Positions 1 to 6,099 of a DNA stretch of 8,869 bases are shown here, piece by piece. The notes beneath the pieces were generated by a model. The model had not been told where the DNA came from and did no database searches. It was given only the letters and a program-made list of their open reading frames with translations. Source of the stretch: Gammaproteobacteria bacterium. GTDB taxonomy: Bacteria; Pseudomonadota; Gammaproteobacteria; Steroidobacterales; Steroidobacteraceae. The stretch spans positions 1-8,869 of the forward strand of contig JASHYG010000274.1 in the NCBI GenBank assembly GCA_030043215.1, read 5' to 3'. Both the position numbers and the translations under genes were made by a program. Position 1 is the stretch's first letter; each line of letters opens with the position of its first letter.

Positions 1-1080
1 ACCGGCGAGCCGCACCGCCATGCCGTCCTTCAGCTGGTAGTTGCCCGCGAGCACCAGCGGAGCTCGTAGATCGAGCGGTCCGTCGACCGTGTCCTCGGCG
101 TGCTCGGTCCCTAGCACGCGTACGGGCACGATCTTGGCCGTCCCGCCGATCGCCTGAACGACGTATGCGTTGCCGTTATCGTCGATCAGAACGGCCTCGT
201 GAGGAACCACGAAGCCCCGCACGGTGCCGACGGTGATCGTCGCTTGCGCCGCCTGGCCGGGGAACAGCCCCGCATCCGGGACCGAGATCTGTACGGGCAC
301 GAGTCCAGTTCCGCTGTCGACGACGGAGCCGCGCATCAGCACCTTGGCGGCGTACGACTGTGCGCTGCCGATCGCGCTGACGCTCGCAGGCTCTCCGGCG
401 CGAACCACCGAGGCCGCATCGGGCGAGACTCCTGCCTGCAGAACGAGCTCTTCGGTGCGGGCGAGCTCGAGCAGCGGAGTGCCTTCGGAGACGATGCTCT
501 GGGCGCTCGTGAGGACCGCGGTGACGACGGCGCGGAACGGCGCGCGCAGCGTCGCCGGTCCACCGGCGCCCTGCGCCTCGAGGGCTGCAAGCGCCGCGCG
601 CGCATCGGCTTCGGTCTTCTCGGCGTCGGCCAGCTGCTGCCGGGTGGCGAGCTGCTCCGCAAGCAATTGGCGCGTCCGCGTCACGGAGTCCGCCGCCGCG
701 CGCAGCTCGAATTGCGCCTGCGCATACGCCGCGGCCGCTTCGGGGCTCGGGGCAAGACGCGCGAGCGGGGCGCCGCGGGCCACTTCGTCTCCGACTCGCA
801 CGTCGAGTCCGGTGACGGTCGCTGCGAGCGGCGACATCACGGATACGCGCCCGTTCGAGCTCGCCTGCACGGAGCCGTAGGCCACCACTGTTTGAGGCAG
901 GCTCCCTCGCCGGACCTGCGTCGTCTGGACGAGCACGCTCGGGGCGGCGCTCTCTGGCGCCTCGGCCTGGGTTCTCGAGGGGATCGACATCAGCGACGCG
1001 AGTGCCAGCACAGCTGCCAGCGCGCACAACGCGATCGGCACGGCCCGCGCTCGCAGCAAACGGTTGAGTGGCGCTCGCAT
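1..1080 (-). CDS. RND-type efflux periplasmic adaptor (membrane fusion protein, HlyD family), C-terminus cut by window edge
   Basis: This adaptor links an inner-membrane efflux pump to a TolC-type channel across the periplasm. The minus frame from the ATG at 1080 stays open for 360 codons to the window edge. Residues 1-39 form an N-terminal signal/anchor: arginines, then a hydrophobic run at about 14-31. Two lipoyl half-motifs flank a helical hairpin: about 81-109 (contains VRVGDEVARGAPLARL) and about 176-207 (contains LRAPFRAVVTAVL). The hairpin, about 113-170, is Ala/Gln/Glu-rich. A beta-barrel follows at about 210-288, then a membrane-proximal domain (VVPHEAVLIDDNGNAYVV, 291-308). Adaptors of this class usually have 350-400 residues, so probably only a few are missing. 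The start lies 5 bp after the stop of the upstream channel gene and has no clear Shine-Dalgarno, which suggests translational coupling. Substrate is not evident. The matching RND permease would be expected past position 1. Confidence 0.93.
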   Translation of the reverse strand, partial: MRAPLNRLLRARAVPIALCALAAVLALASLMSIPSRTQAEAPESAAPSVLVQTTQVRRGSLPQTVVAYGSVQASSNGRVSVMSPLAATVTGLDVRVGDEVARGAPLARLAPSPEAAAAYAQAQFELRAAADSVTRTRQLLAEQLATRQQLADAEKTEADARAALAALEAQGAGGPATLRAPFRAVVTAVLTSAQSIVSEGTPLLELARTEELVLQAGVSPDAASVVRAGEPASVSAIGSAQSYAAKVLMRGSVVDSGTGLVPVQISVPDAGLFPGQAAQATITVGTVRGFVVPHEAVLIDDNGNAYVVQAIGGTAKIVPVRVLGTEHAEDTVDGPLDLRAPLVLAGNYQLKDGMAVRLAG

Positions 1081-1085
1081 GGCGG

Positions 1086-2447
1086 CTAGGAGGCGCGAGC
1101 CTTCCCACGGGGCGCGGACTCAGCGGGGGTCGCCGTATCGGGCTCGACCTGCGTGCCGAGAACCGTTGCGAGCGCGATGGAGTCGGTCCACAGGTCGTGG
1201 AGGAGCTCGAGGTGGGTGGCTTCGGCACCGAGGTACGATTCGACCACGGTCAGGTAGCTCGCGGCCGGAAAGTTGCCGCTCTGGAAGGCGCGACTTGCGC
1301 GGTCCACGCTTGCACGCAAGCCTGGCAGCCGCTCGTCGAGGCCGCGAAGCTGCGCGTCGAGCAGCTGAGTCTCATCCCACAGCCGCCACGTGTCGGCTGA
1401 CGCCTGGTCGAGGCGCGCCAGGTACTCGGCGCGCAGCTGCTCGCGCGTCGCGCGCTGGATCGCGATGTTTCCGCGGCCGCGATCGAAGAGCGGCAGCGTG
1501 AGAGTGACACCGAAGCCGGTTGTGTGGACGTCCGACACATCGCGCGCGCGCGTGACCCCGACCGAGACATCCGGGAACTGCGACAGCACCGCGGCGCGCA
1601 GTTTAGCCTCCTGTGCTCGGTAGCCGGCCTGCAGAGCGCGCAGATCCGGCCGGGATTGCGCGAGCCGGTCAAGGGCGCTCTGCACGGTGGCGCGAGTCGG
1701 CAGCGCGGGCGGCGCGAGCGAGCTCAGGGGCAGTGTCACGTCGGGCTGCACTCCGAGCAGCGCGTGCAAGGCATGTTGAGCCTGCGAGAGGCTGCGGTCG
1801 GCGGTGCCGCGTTGCGTGCGAACGTCGATCACCACCGCGAGATCGGCGCTGGTTTGCTCGAGCGTGACATTGCCCGCCGCGAGCGCTCGCCGCGAGCGCT
1901 CGAGCGCCTGCGCATAGATCTGCTCCGCCGGCCCGAGGAAGGCGAGCCGCTCCGCAGCGATCGACTGCTCCACGTAGAGCGTGCGCGCCTCCGCCACGGT
2001 CTGCCACTCCTGCCACAGCAGGTCGAGGCGCGCCTGGTCATATGCGGCGCCGGCGGCGGTCTTCAGGCTCGAGTGAGTGAGGAGCGTTTGCAGGTCGACC
2101 GAGAGCTCGAGACCGTATGCGTCGTACTCCGGATAGCGCGGGTCGGTCGGCGGGATCGTGTGATCCATCTTGTAGTCGCCGGAGTAGGAGAACTGCGGAT
2201 CCGGCAGCAATCCGGCTGCGAACGCCTGCGCCCCCGCCACGTGCATCGCCGCGCGCGCGGCGGTGAGGTCCGGGTTGTTGAGGACCGCCAGCGTCGCGAC
2301 AGCGTTCATGTCGAGCGGCGGGACGCCGCGCGGTGAAACGCTCGCGGCGAGCTCGCTCGCTCGAGGCAGCGGTAGAGGCGAGTAGCTCGCGCAACCCGCG
2401 GCGACGGCTGCGAGCAGGGCGCCTGTGGTCAGCAGCGGCCGCCGCAT
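1086..2447 (-). CDS. TolC/CusC-family outer-membrane efflux lipoprotein
   Basis: This is the outer-membrane channel of a tripartite efflux system, 453 residues, the usual size for the CusC/CzcC/NodT branch. It opens with MRRPLLTTGALLAAVAAGC, a lipoprotein signal peptide in which Cys19 would be lipidated. Ala at -3 is a tolerated but imperfect lipobox. Two outer-membrane efflux repeats follow, at about 50-235 and 255-435. Each is rich in long amphipathic Ala/Leu/Gln helices; an example is the segment near 290-312 (SRPDLRALQAGYRAQEAKLR). The segment FGVTLTLPLFDRGRGNI, about 345-360, is typical of the repeat in this family. The frame is open much further upstream, but the lipoprotein signal and the upstream gene's stop at 2464 fix the ATG at 2447. 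It lies 16 bp after the propeller gene and 5 bp before the adaptor gene, so the three form one operon. Which compound is exported cannot be read from the sequence. Confidence 0.94.
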   Translation of the reverse strand: MRRPLLTTGALLAAVAAGCASYSPLPLPRASELAASVSPRGVPPLDMNAVATLAVLNNPDLTAARAAMHVAGAQAFAAGLLPDPQFSYSGDYKMDHTIPPTDPRYPEYDAYGLELSVDLQTLLTHSSLKTAAGAAYDQARLDLLWQEWQTVAEARTLYVEQSIAAERLAFLGPAEQIYAQALERSRRALAAGNVTLEQTSADLAVVIDVRTQRGTADRSLSQAQHALHALLGVQPDVTLPLSSLAPPALPTRATVQSALDRLAQSRPDLRALQAGYRAQEAKLRAAVLSQFPDVSVGVTRARDVSDVHTTGFGVTLTLPLFDRGRGNIAIQRATREQLRAEYLARLDQASADTWRLWDETQLLDAQLRGLDERLPGLRASVDRASRAFQSGNFPAASYLTVVESYLGAEATHLELLHDLWTDSIALATVLGTQVEPDTATPAESAPRGKARAS

Positions 2448-2463
2448 CGCCGAAGGCTCGATC

Positions 2464-3564
2464 TCAAGGTGCGAGGATGAGCAGCCTGAATGTTCCCGGC
2501 ACCACCGACGGGCGCATGAAACGGCGCGGCTGAGGCAGCCCCGCTGCCGGCGCCGGGGGCGGCCCCGCCGGCCTCTGCCCGGGCGGTTGTCCCCCAGGGA
2601 ACTTGAGTTCGGCGGCGACGAGGTAGACCCGGTGTGTCGTGGGATCGAGCTCCATGGTGCGCGCGCTCGCCGCCGTCGGGACGTTCTCGAGGACCTCGTA
2701 TTGGTCCGGAGTGACCTCGCGAACCACGGTAAGCGTTCCGGATACACCGTTCGAGCTGAAGGCGAGACCCTCCTGCGGATCGAAGCGGTTCGAGTCCACA
2801 CCCTGGCCGATCGGGACCGTCGTCACGACCTTTCCGGCTTGCGTGTCGGACACGGCCATCACCCCGTTGCGACACCCCGAGAAGATGCGGTCGTGGGCGG
2901 CATCGATCGCCATGCCGGAGGGGCTCATGCAGGGCGCGAGGGACCAGCGCCGGACGATCGTCAACGATTTGCTGTCGAACGCCACGACCTCGCTCTTGTC
3001 CTCGATGTTGATGTAGACCATGCCGTGGCCGTCGGCCGCGCCGGCTTCGGGCCGGCCGTCGAGCGACAGCATGCCGGCGACCTTATCGGTGCTGGCATCG
3101 ATCGCCGTTACGTCCCCGCCCCGGCCTTCGATCGCAAACACCCGGTCGGAGGCGGGATCATAGACAATGCCGTCGGGACCCTGTCCGACCGGGATGTCAC
3201 CGAGCTTCCTCAGCGTGCGCCGATCGAAGACGACGACCGTGTTCGACCCGCCGTCGGTGATGTACCCGTGGCGATGCGCGAACGCCACGCCATGAATGCC
3301 TTTCATGCCGCCGATGTCACCGACGAGGCGGCCGCTGCCGGCATTCACCACCATGACCTCAGTGCCGCGGGTGATGTAGAGCCGGTGTGTCTCGGGATCG
3401 AGGGAGATGTAGTCCCACCCCGACGCCCCGCCCAGGACGGCCGATTTGATCAGGTGATAGTGGGGCTCGGCGCCGGCCGCAATGCCCACGGCTGCAAGCG
3501 TGCCGAGAGCGACCGCCCAAACGCGCAAGCGCCCCATGCCTCTCGAATGCGAAGCTGCCCTCAT
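2464..3564 (-). CDS. Exported YncE-like (YVTN-type) beta-propeller protein with proline-rich tail
   Basis: The 366-residue product is predicted to be periplasmic. Residues 10-32 form a Sec signal peptide with likely cleavage after Ala32. From about 40 to 320 there are repeated blade-like units of the YncE/YVTN type: a hydrophobic beta strand, 'D/N..T/S', 'G.I.VG..P.GI..D', then 'RVF/RLYI'. Examples are DYISLDPETHRLYITRG (51-67), IPVGQGPDGIVYDPASDRVF (124-143) and MELDPTTHRVYLV (304-316). A Pro/Gly-rich stretch at about 322-348 follows. Cys212 and Cys231 are the only cysteines and could form a disulfide. YncE-like proteins are beta-propellers of poorly defined role; some bind DNA or metals. 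No enzymatic motif is visible. As the first gene of an efflux operon it may bind substrate or act as a periplasmic accessory, but this is inference. ATG 3564 is chosen over ATG 3537 because a strong Shine-Dalgarno precedes it. Confidence 0.9.
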   Translation of the reverse strand: MRAASHSRGMGRLRVWAVALGTLAAVGIAAGAEPHYHLIKSAVLGGASGWDYISLDPETHRLYITRGTEVMVVNAGSGRLVGDIGGMKGIHGVAFAHRHGYITDGGSNTVVVFDRRTLRKLGDIPVGQGPDGIVYDPASDRVFAIEGRGGDVTAIDASTDKVAGMLSLDGRPEAGAADGHGMVYINIEDKSEVVAFDSKSLTIVRRWSLAPCMSPSGMAIDAAHDRIFSGCRNGVMAVSDTQAGKVVTTVPIGQGVDSNRFDPQEGLAFSSNGVSGTLTVVREVTPDQYEVLENVPTAASARTMELDPTTHRVYLVAAELKFPGGQPPGQRPAGPPPAPAAGLPQPRRFMRPSVVPGTFRLLILAP

Positions 3565-3573
3565 GACCGAGTG

Positions 3574-3580
3574 TCCTTCT
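3574..3580 (-). promoter_or_regulatory. Ribosome binding site of the beta-propeller gene
   Basis: On the minus strand AGAAGGA lies 9 nt before the ATG at 3564. This supports that start over the internal ATG at 3537, which is also in front of the signal peptide's hydrophobic core. It is the strongest Shine-Dalgarno in the three-gene operon, as expected for its first gene. Confidence 0.75.
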
Positions 3581-3633
3581 TCTGCTTCCGGAGTGCGTCT
3601 CGCTGGAGAGCGTCGAGGCGCGAAAGCTCATTA

Positions 3634-3683
3634 TCGACCGCGCCCGCGGGGCTCGACCTTGTATTTTTTTAAGAATCGACCTT
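3634..3683. repeat. Repeated TCGACC(TT) motif upstream of the efflux operon
   Basis: TCGACCTT occurs at 3653-3660 and 3676-3683, 23 bp apart start to start, with a shorter TCGACC at 3634-3639, 19 bp before the first. The two full copies flank the only A/T tract in the gap. The spacing is about two helical turns, so paired sites for a regulator are conceivable. The motif is short and could arise by chance in this GC-rich sequence. Confidence 0.3.
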
Positions 3684-3874
3684 CGCTCCCCCACCGGACA
3701 ACGGCGCCCGCTCGGGATCGATCTCGCGCATGGCTATCATGCGCCGGCTCTCTTGTTGGCAGTGAAAGCGGCGCTCAAGGCATTTCCGGAACCGACTGGG
3801 CCGAGTGGAAGTGCAGCAGACTGAAATTACCCGACGCCCGGGGAGCGCTCGAGACATCGGGGAACTGCGGCTCG

Positions 3875-4255
3875 CTAGCGGTAGCTGACGACCTCGTACT
3901 CGATCCCGTCGGGGTCGAGAAAATAGAACCGGCGGCCGGGCTCGTAGCTGGCGTGAGAGAAGGGCGTAAGGCCGGCGGCCACCACGCGGGTCTCCGCAGC
4001 GTCGAGATCGTCGACTTCGACGCCGATATGATTGAGCGGCCGACCCTTCACAAAATCCTCTCCCGTGTAAGCAGCATCGCGTTCCGTGTAGAGCGCGATG
4101 TAGTGCTCATCCGACCCCACATGAACCGTATGGCCGCCGTCCCGTGCGGGGCCTTGCCAGCGGACGCGCCAGCCGAATAGGCGTTCCATCAACCCCGCGG
4201 TGCGCTCGGGGTCCCGGACGGTGACGTTCACGTGCTCGATCCGCGCGACGGCCAT
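3875..4255 (-). CDS. VOC-superfamily (glyoxalase / bleomycin-resistance / dioxygenase fold) protein
   Basis: This 126-residue protein has the paired beta-alpha-beta-beta-beta modules of the vicinal oxygen chelate superfamily. The first module runs from about 5 to 60 (IEHVNVTVRDPERT to HYIALYTE), the second from about 74 to 124 (LNHIGVEVDDLD to FYFLDPDGIEYEVV). His8, Glu57 or a neighbour, His76 and Glu119 sit where the family's metal ligands occur, so a metal-dependent enzyme is likely. The superfamily includes glyoxalase I, fosfomycin thiol transferases and antibiotic-binding proteins, and the substrate cannot be assigned here. The frame extends well upstream. ATG 4255 is chosen because AGGAG lies 9 nt before it, whereas that motif directly abuts the alternative ATG at 4264. 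The gene diverges from soxR and has a SoxR-type operator in its promoter. It is therefore probably induced by redox-cycling or electrophilic compounds. Confidence 0.9.
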   Translation of the reverse strand: MAVARIEHVNVTVRDPERTAGLMERLFGWRVRWQGPARDGGHTVHVGSDEHYIALYTERDAAYTGEDFVKGRPLNHIGVEVDDLDAAETRVVAAGLTPFSHASYEPGRRFYFLDPDGIEYEVVSYR

Positions 4256-4264
4256 GGCGGTCAT

Positions 4265-4269
4265 CTCCT
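4265..4269 (-). promoter_or_regulatory. Ribosome binding site that fixes the VOC start
   Basis: On the minus strand AGGAG lies 9 nt before ATG 4255 but directly touches ATG 4264. It can therefore serve only the downstream start, which gives the protein beginning MAVARIEHVN. Confidence 0.75.
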
Positions 4270-4292
4270 GAGGCAAGTATCGGTTCGGGTCG

Positions 4293-4321
4293 TTGCAAAT
4301 CCTACGACCTAAAGCTAACTT
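4293..4321 (+). promoter_or_regulatory. Possible soxR promoter overlapping the operator
   Basis: On the plus strand TTGCAA (4293-4298), 17 bp, then TAACTT (4316-4321) resembles a weak sigma-70 promoter. Its -10 would lie inside the SoxR dyad, so bound SoxR would block it and give negative autoregulation. The -10 matches the consensus at only three positions, so this is tentative. Confidence 0.3.
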
Positions 4322-4329
4322 TAGGTCAA
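4299..4329 (-). promoter_or_regulatory. SoxR-type (MerR-family) promoter of the VOC gene
   Basis: Read on the minus strand, -35 TTGACC (4329-4324) is followed by exactly 19 bp and then -10 TAGGAT (4304-4299). The overlong 19-bp spacer is the hallmark of promoters activated by MerR-family proteins, which twist the operator to realign -35 and -10. The dyad operator fills the spacer. The last two bases of the -35 are the first two of the SoxR box, the same register as I recall for the E. coli soxS promoter. Transcription would start near 4292, leaving a leader of about 37 nt before ATG 4255. Confidence 0.82.
4306..4327. promoter_or_regulatory. SoxR operator (soxbox): perfect inverted repeat
   Basis: GACCTAAAG and CTTTAGGTC form perfect 9-bp arms around a 4-bp CTAA centre. 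On the minus strand the 18-bp core is CCTAAAGTTAGCTTTAGG. It matches the E. coli soxS box CCTCAAGTTAACTTGAGG, as I recall it, at 15 of 18 positions. Because soxR starts about 40 bp away, this is very likely the binding site of the SoxR encoded here. It probably also lets SoxR affect its own transcription. Confidence 0.88.
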
Positions 4330-4366
4330 GCCTTTGGCCGAACGCCGTGCGTCGGGACATCGTGCA

Positions 4367-4864
4367 ATGCAACCGCCCCTCCTGTCGATCGGAGAGCTTT
4401 CCCGGCGGACCGGAATGTCCGTATCGGCCATCCGATACTATGAAGCACGGGGTCTTGTCACGCCGGTCCGCACGAGTGGCAACCAGCGGCGCTTCGCGAG
4501 ATCGGACATCCGCCGCCTCTCGTTTGCTCTGATCGCGCAGCGTCTCGGGCTGACCCTGACGCAGATCGAGACCGAGCTCGCGACGCTCCCGCGGAGCCGG
4601 GCTCCCGCACGGCAGGATTGGCGTCGTATCAGCATGCGAATCCGGGGTACGCTTCGAGCGAAGATCGAGATGCTCGAGAGGACACGCGATCTCCTCGACG
4701 GATGCATCGGCTGCGGATGCTTGTCGCTCGACCGCTGCGTCCTGTACAACCCTGTCGACCGCGCGTCGCGGGCCGGTGCCGGTCCTCGCTTCCTCCTCGG
4801 CGATCGGCCAGGGGACTTCGGTCCTATCGGGCCGAGAAGGGCAGGCGGAAGCCAGAAGGCATGA
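4367..4864 (+). CDS. soxR: SoxR, redox-sensing [2Fe-2S] MerR-family transcription activator
   Basis: This 165-residue protein combines a MerR winged-helix DNA-binding domain with a dimerisation helix and a SoxR iron-sulfur motif. The DNA-binding domain spans about 5-75 (LSIGELSRRTGMSVSAIRYY, then SGNQRRFARSDIRRL). The long helix covers about 84-111. The cluster motif is CIGCGCLSLDRC with Cys113, Cys116, Cys118 and Cys124, the C-x2-C-x-C-x5-C spacing of SoxR, followed by the family's NP-x-DR segment. The tail of about 30 residues is Gly/Pro/Arg-rich. Total length is slightly above the 154 residues of E. coli SoxR. Oxidation of the cluster turns SoxR into an activator; outside enterics it typically responds to redox-active metabolites and controls small sets of oxidoreductase, efflux and modifying-enzyme genes. 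ATG 4367 is preferred to an in-frame TTG at 4334, because homology begins shortly after it and GGGA lies 9 nt before it. The operator lies just upstream. Confidence 0.95.
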   Translation: MQPPLLSIGELSRRTGMSVSAIRYYEARGLVTPVRTSGNQRRFARSDIRRLSFALIAQRLGLTLTQIETELATLPRSRAPARQDWRRISMRIRGTLRAKIEMLERTRDLLDGCIGCGCLSLDRCVLYNPVDRASRAGAGPRFLLGDRPGDFGPIGPRRAGGSQKA

Positions 4865-4910
4865 CCGCGGACCATTGGACCGCAGCACGACGCAAGCGAG
4901 GCAAGTGATC

Positions 4911-5330
4911 ATGGTTTATGCGGGACAGTGCCATTGCGCGGCCCTTTCGTACGCTTACGAGACGGCCGCGCCGCCCTCGAGTTGGGGCGTTCGCGCGTGC
5001 CGGTGCGCGTTCTGCCGCGCACACCAAGCACGGACGACGTCCGATCCCACGGGATCGCTCGCGTTTCAAATTCACGATCGAACGCGGCTCGTCCGTTACC
5101 GCTTCGGGCTGCGCATCACTGACTTCCTGCTCTGCGCGGAATGCGGGGTCTATCTCGCCGCGACGACCACGACGCCTCGAGGCCGATACGGCGTCATCAA
5201 TGTCAACGCTTTGCGCGAGATCCCGCCGGGGATGGCGGCGCCGCAGCCGATGTCATACGGAGGCGAGAGCGAGTCCGAGCGGACCGCGCGCCGAGAGGCA
5301 CGTTGGACGCCGATCACCGGAGACCTCTGA
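4911..5330 (+). CDS. GFA / CENP-V-family zinc protein (glutathione-dependent formaldehyde-activating-like)
   Basis: This 139-residue protein has the zinc-binding cysteine layout of the GFA family: Cys7 and Cys9 (GQCHCAALSY), Cys30, Cys32 and Cys35 (CRCAFCRAH), and Cys75 and Cys78 (CAECGVYL). The founding member, Gfa, was described as speeding formation of S-hydroxymethylglutathione from formaldehyde and glutathione. Most members are uncharacterised, so the reaction here is uncertain. The start is ATG 4911, with GAGG 9 nt upstream. The gene begins 46 bp after soxR on the same strand with no terminator visible, so it is probably co-transcribed with soxR. Pairing a redox sensor with a possible thiol or aldehyde enzyme, opposite a glyoxalase-fold gene, hints at defence against electrophiles. 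That is inference. Confidence 0.9.
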   Translation: MVYAGQCHCAALSYAYETAAPPSSWGVRACRCAFCRAHQARTTSDPTGSLAFQIHDRTRLVRYRFGLRITDFLLCAECGVYLAATTTTPRGRYGVINVNALREIPPGMAAPQPMSYGGESESERTARREARWTPITGDL

Positions 5331-5411
5331 GCGCGAAAGCAGCGCGCGCAGCGGCCGGGCGTGTCCTATCCGTTCCCGCCCTTTACCCGCCGTGCGGCCC
5401 CTCGTGGCGGC

Positions 5412-5864
5412 TCAAACCAGCTCCTTGCGGAACAGCGTCCACCCCGCGTTCGGATGCGCCCCGAAGCGGCGGTAGAAGTCGATCGCGCTCCGGTTCCAGT
5501 CGAGCACCGACCACTCCAGGCGGCCGCAACCCTGCTCGCGCGCGCGGCTCTCGAGCGCCACGAGCAGCTCGCGGCCGATCCCGCGTCCGCGGTATGCCGG
5601 CCGAACGTACAGGTCCTCGACGTACAGGCCCGGGCGGCACAGGAAGGTCGAGTAACTGTGAAAGTACAGTGCATAGCCGGCGACCGCGTCGTGCCACAGC
5701 GCCAGCAGGGCCGCCGCCAGCCGCGGCTCACCGAACAGATGGCGGCGCAAATCATCGGCATTGCCGGTCATTTGCGCACGCAATCGCTCGAAATCCGCCA
5801 GCTCGCCGATCATGACGAAGATCTCGGGTACGTCGGCCGCCTGCGCGGCCCGCAGCTTCAGCAT
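5412..5864 (-). CDS. GNAT N-acetyltransferase resembling spermidine/diamine acetyltransferases (SSAT-like)
   Basis: This 150-residue single-domain GNAT protein transfers acetyl from acetyl-CoA to an amine. The acetyl-CoA loop is RPAYRGRGIG (88-97), preceded by the strand YVEDLYV (81-87). The C-terminal part, WSVLDWNRSAIDFYRRFGA (118-136) and then GWTLFRKE (141-148), closely resembles eukaryotic spermidine/spermine and thialysine acetyltransferases (pattern AEWN..SINFYKR.GA...GW..F). A small polyamine, diamine or related lysine analogue is therefore the most likely substrate, but this is untested. ATG 5864 is chosen because GAGGAG lies 8 nt before it; the frame continues upstream only as low-complexity sequence. 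The gene converges on the GFA gene with an 81-bp gap, where no clear terminator is seen. It looks like an independent unit. Confidence 0.92.
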   Translation of the reverse strand: MLKLRAAQAADVPEIFVMIGELADFERLRAQMTGNADDLRRHLFGEPRLAAALLALWHDAVAGYALYFHSYSTFLCRPGLYVEDLYVRPAYRGRGIGRELLVALESRAREQGCGRLEWSVLDWNRSAIDFYRRFGAHPNAGWTLFRKELV

Positions 5865-6099
5865 CGGCACAGCTCCTCGCGGCCCGCGGCCGCAGCCCAC
5901 GTCCCGCCGGCGCGGGCTGGCGGGTGACGCACCCGCATTATCGGGCGTCCACGCCGATCAGTGCTATGCTTTGCGCCCGCGAGAAACTGCGGACACGGAT
6001 CGAGAAGCCGCGGGCACGGGCCGCTTCAAATGGGCAGCGCCGAGCGGCCTGCATCGTCCCGAACGACCAACGAACGACATTCAGCACGGGGGCACCCAC
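5865..6099. other. Divergent intergenic region between the acetyltransferase and alpha/beta hydrolase genes
   Basis: These 235 bp must hold the promoters of two divergent genes. On the plus strand TGCTATGCT at 5962-5970 resembles an extended -10 element for the hydrolase gene, with no good -35 at standard spacing. GGGGG at 6088-6092 lies 7 nt before ATG 6100 and may serve as its ribosome binding site. No small gene is supported here. Confidence 0.35.

Larger units (their letters stand above)
3565..3874. other. Intergenic stretch of 310 bp between the VOC gene and the efflux operon
   Basis: No convincing gene is visible. It must hold the 3' end of the VOC transcript and, if the efflux operon has its own promoter, that promoter. 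The only AT-rich patch is around 3661-3676 (a run of seven T on the plus strand), flanked by two copies of TCGACCTT. On the minus strand TTGTCC, 18 nt, then GATTCT (about 3701 down to 3672) is a possible but weak sigma-70 promoter for the operon. I saw no Rho-independent terminator for the VOC gene, so read-through into the operon is possible. No second SoxR-type palindrome is evident. Confidence 0.5.

Noticed and set aside
176..1228. Minus-strand open frame of 350 codons over the adaptor gene
   Set aside because: It is a shifted frame. The frame from ATG 1080 gives lipoyl, hairpin and barrel segments of an efflux adaptor; this one gives Arg-rich noise.
3641..3667. GC hairpin followed by a T-run resembling a plus-strand terminator
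   Set aside because: The stem is only about 4 bp and is separated from the T-run by several bases. No plus-strand gene ends there.
2425..3672. Plus-strand open frame of 415 codons antisense to the beta-propeller gene
   Set aside because: The translation is Arg/His/Asp-rich with no domain, and the opposite strand encodes a clear signal peptide and propeller repeats. Long antisense frames are common in GC-rich DNA.
3669..3857. Small minus-strand frame of 62 codons between the VOC and propeller genes
   Set aside because: The composition (Arg/Ser/Cys-rich) looks like non-coding translation, no clear ribosome binding site was seen, and no family resemblance was found.
4334..4366. Upstream TTG start for soxR adding 11 residues
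   Set aside because: The added residues match nothing in SoxR, and the ATG at 4367 has GGGA at a suitable distance and fits the usual SoxR N-terminus.
5331..5411. Possible terminator between the convergent GFA and acetyltransferase genes (CCGCC/GGCGG arms)
   Set aside because: The arms are only 5 bp with a long loop and no T-run follows on either strand, so it is not distinguishable from GC-rich background.
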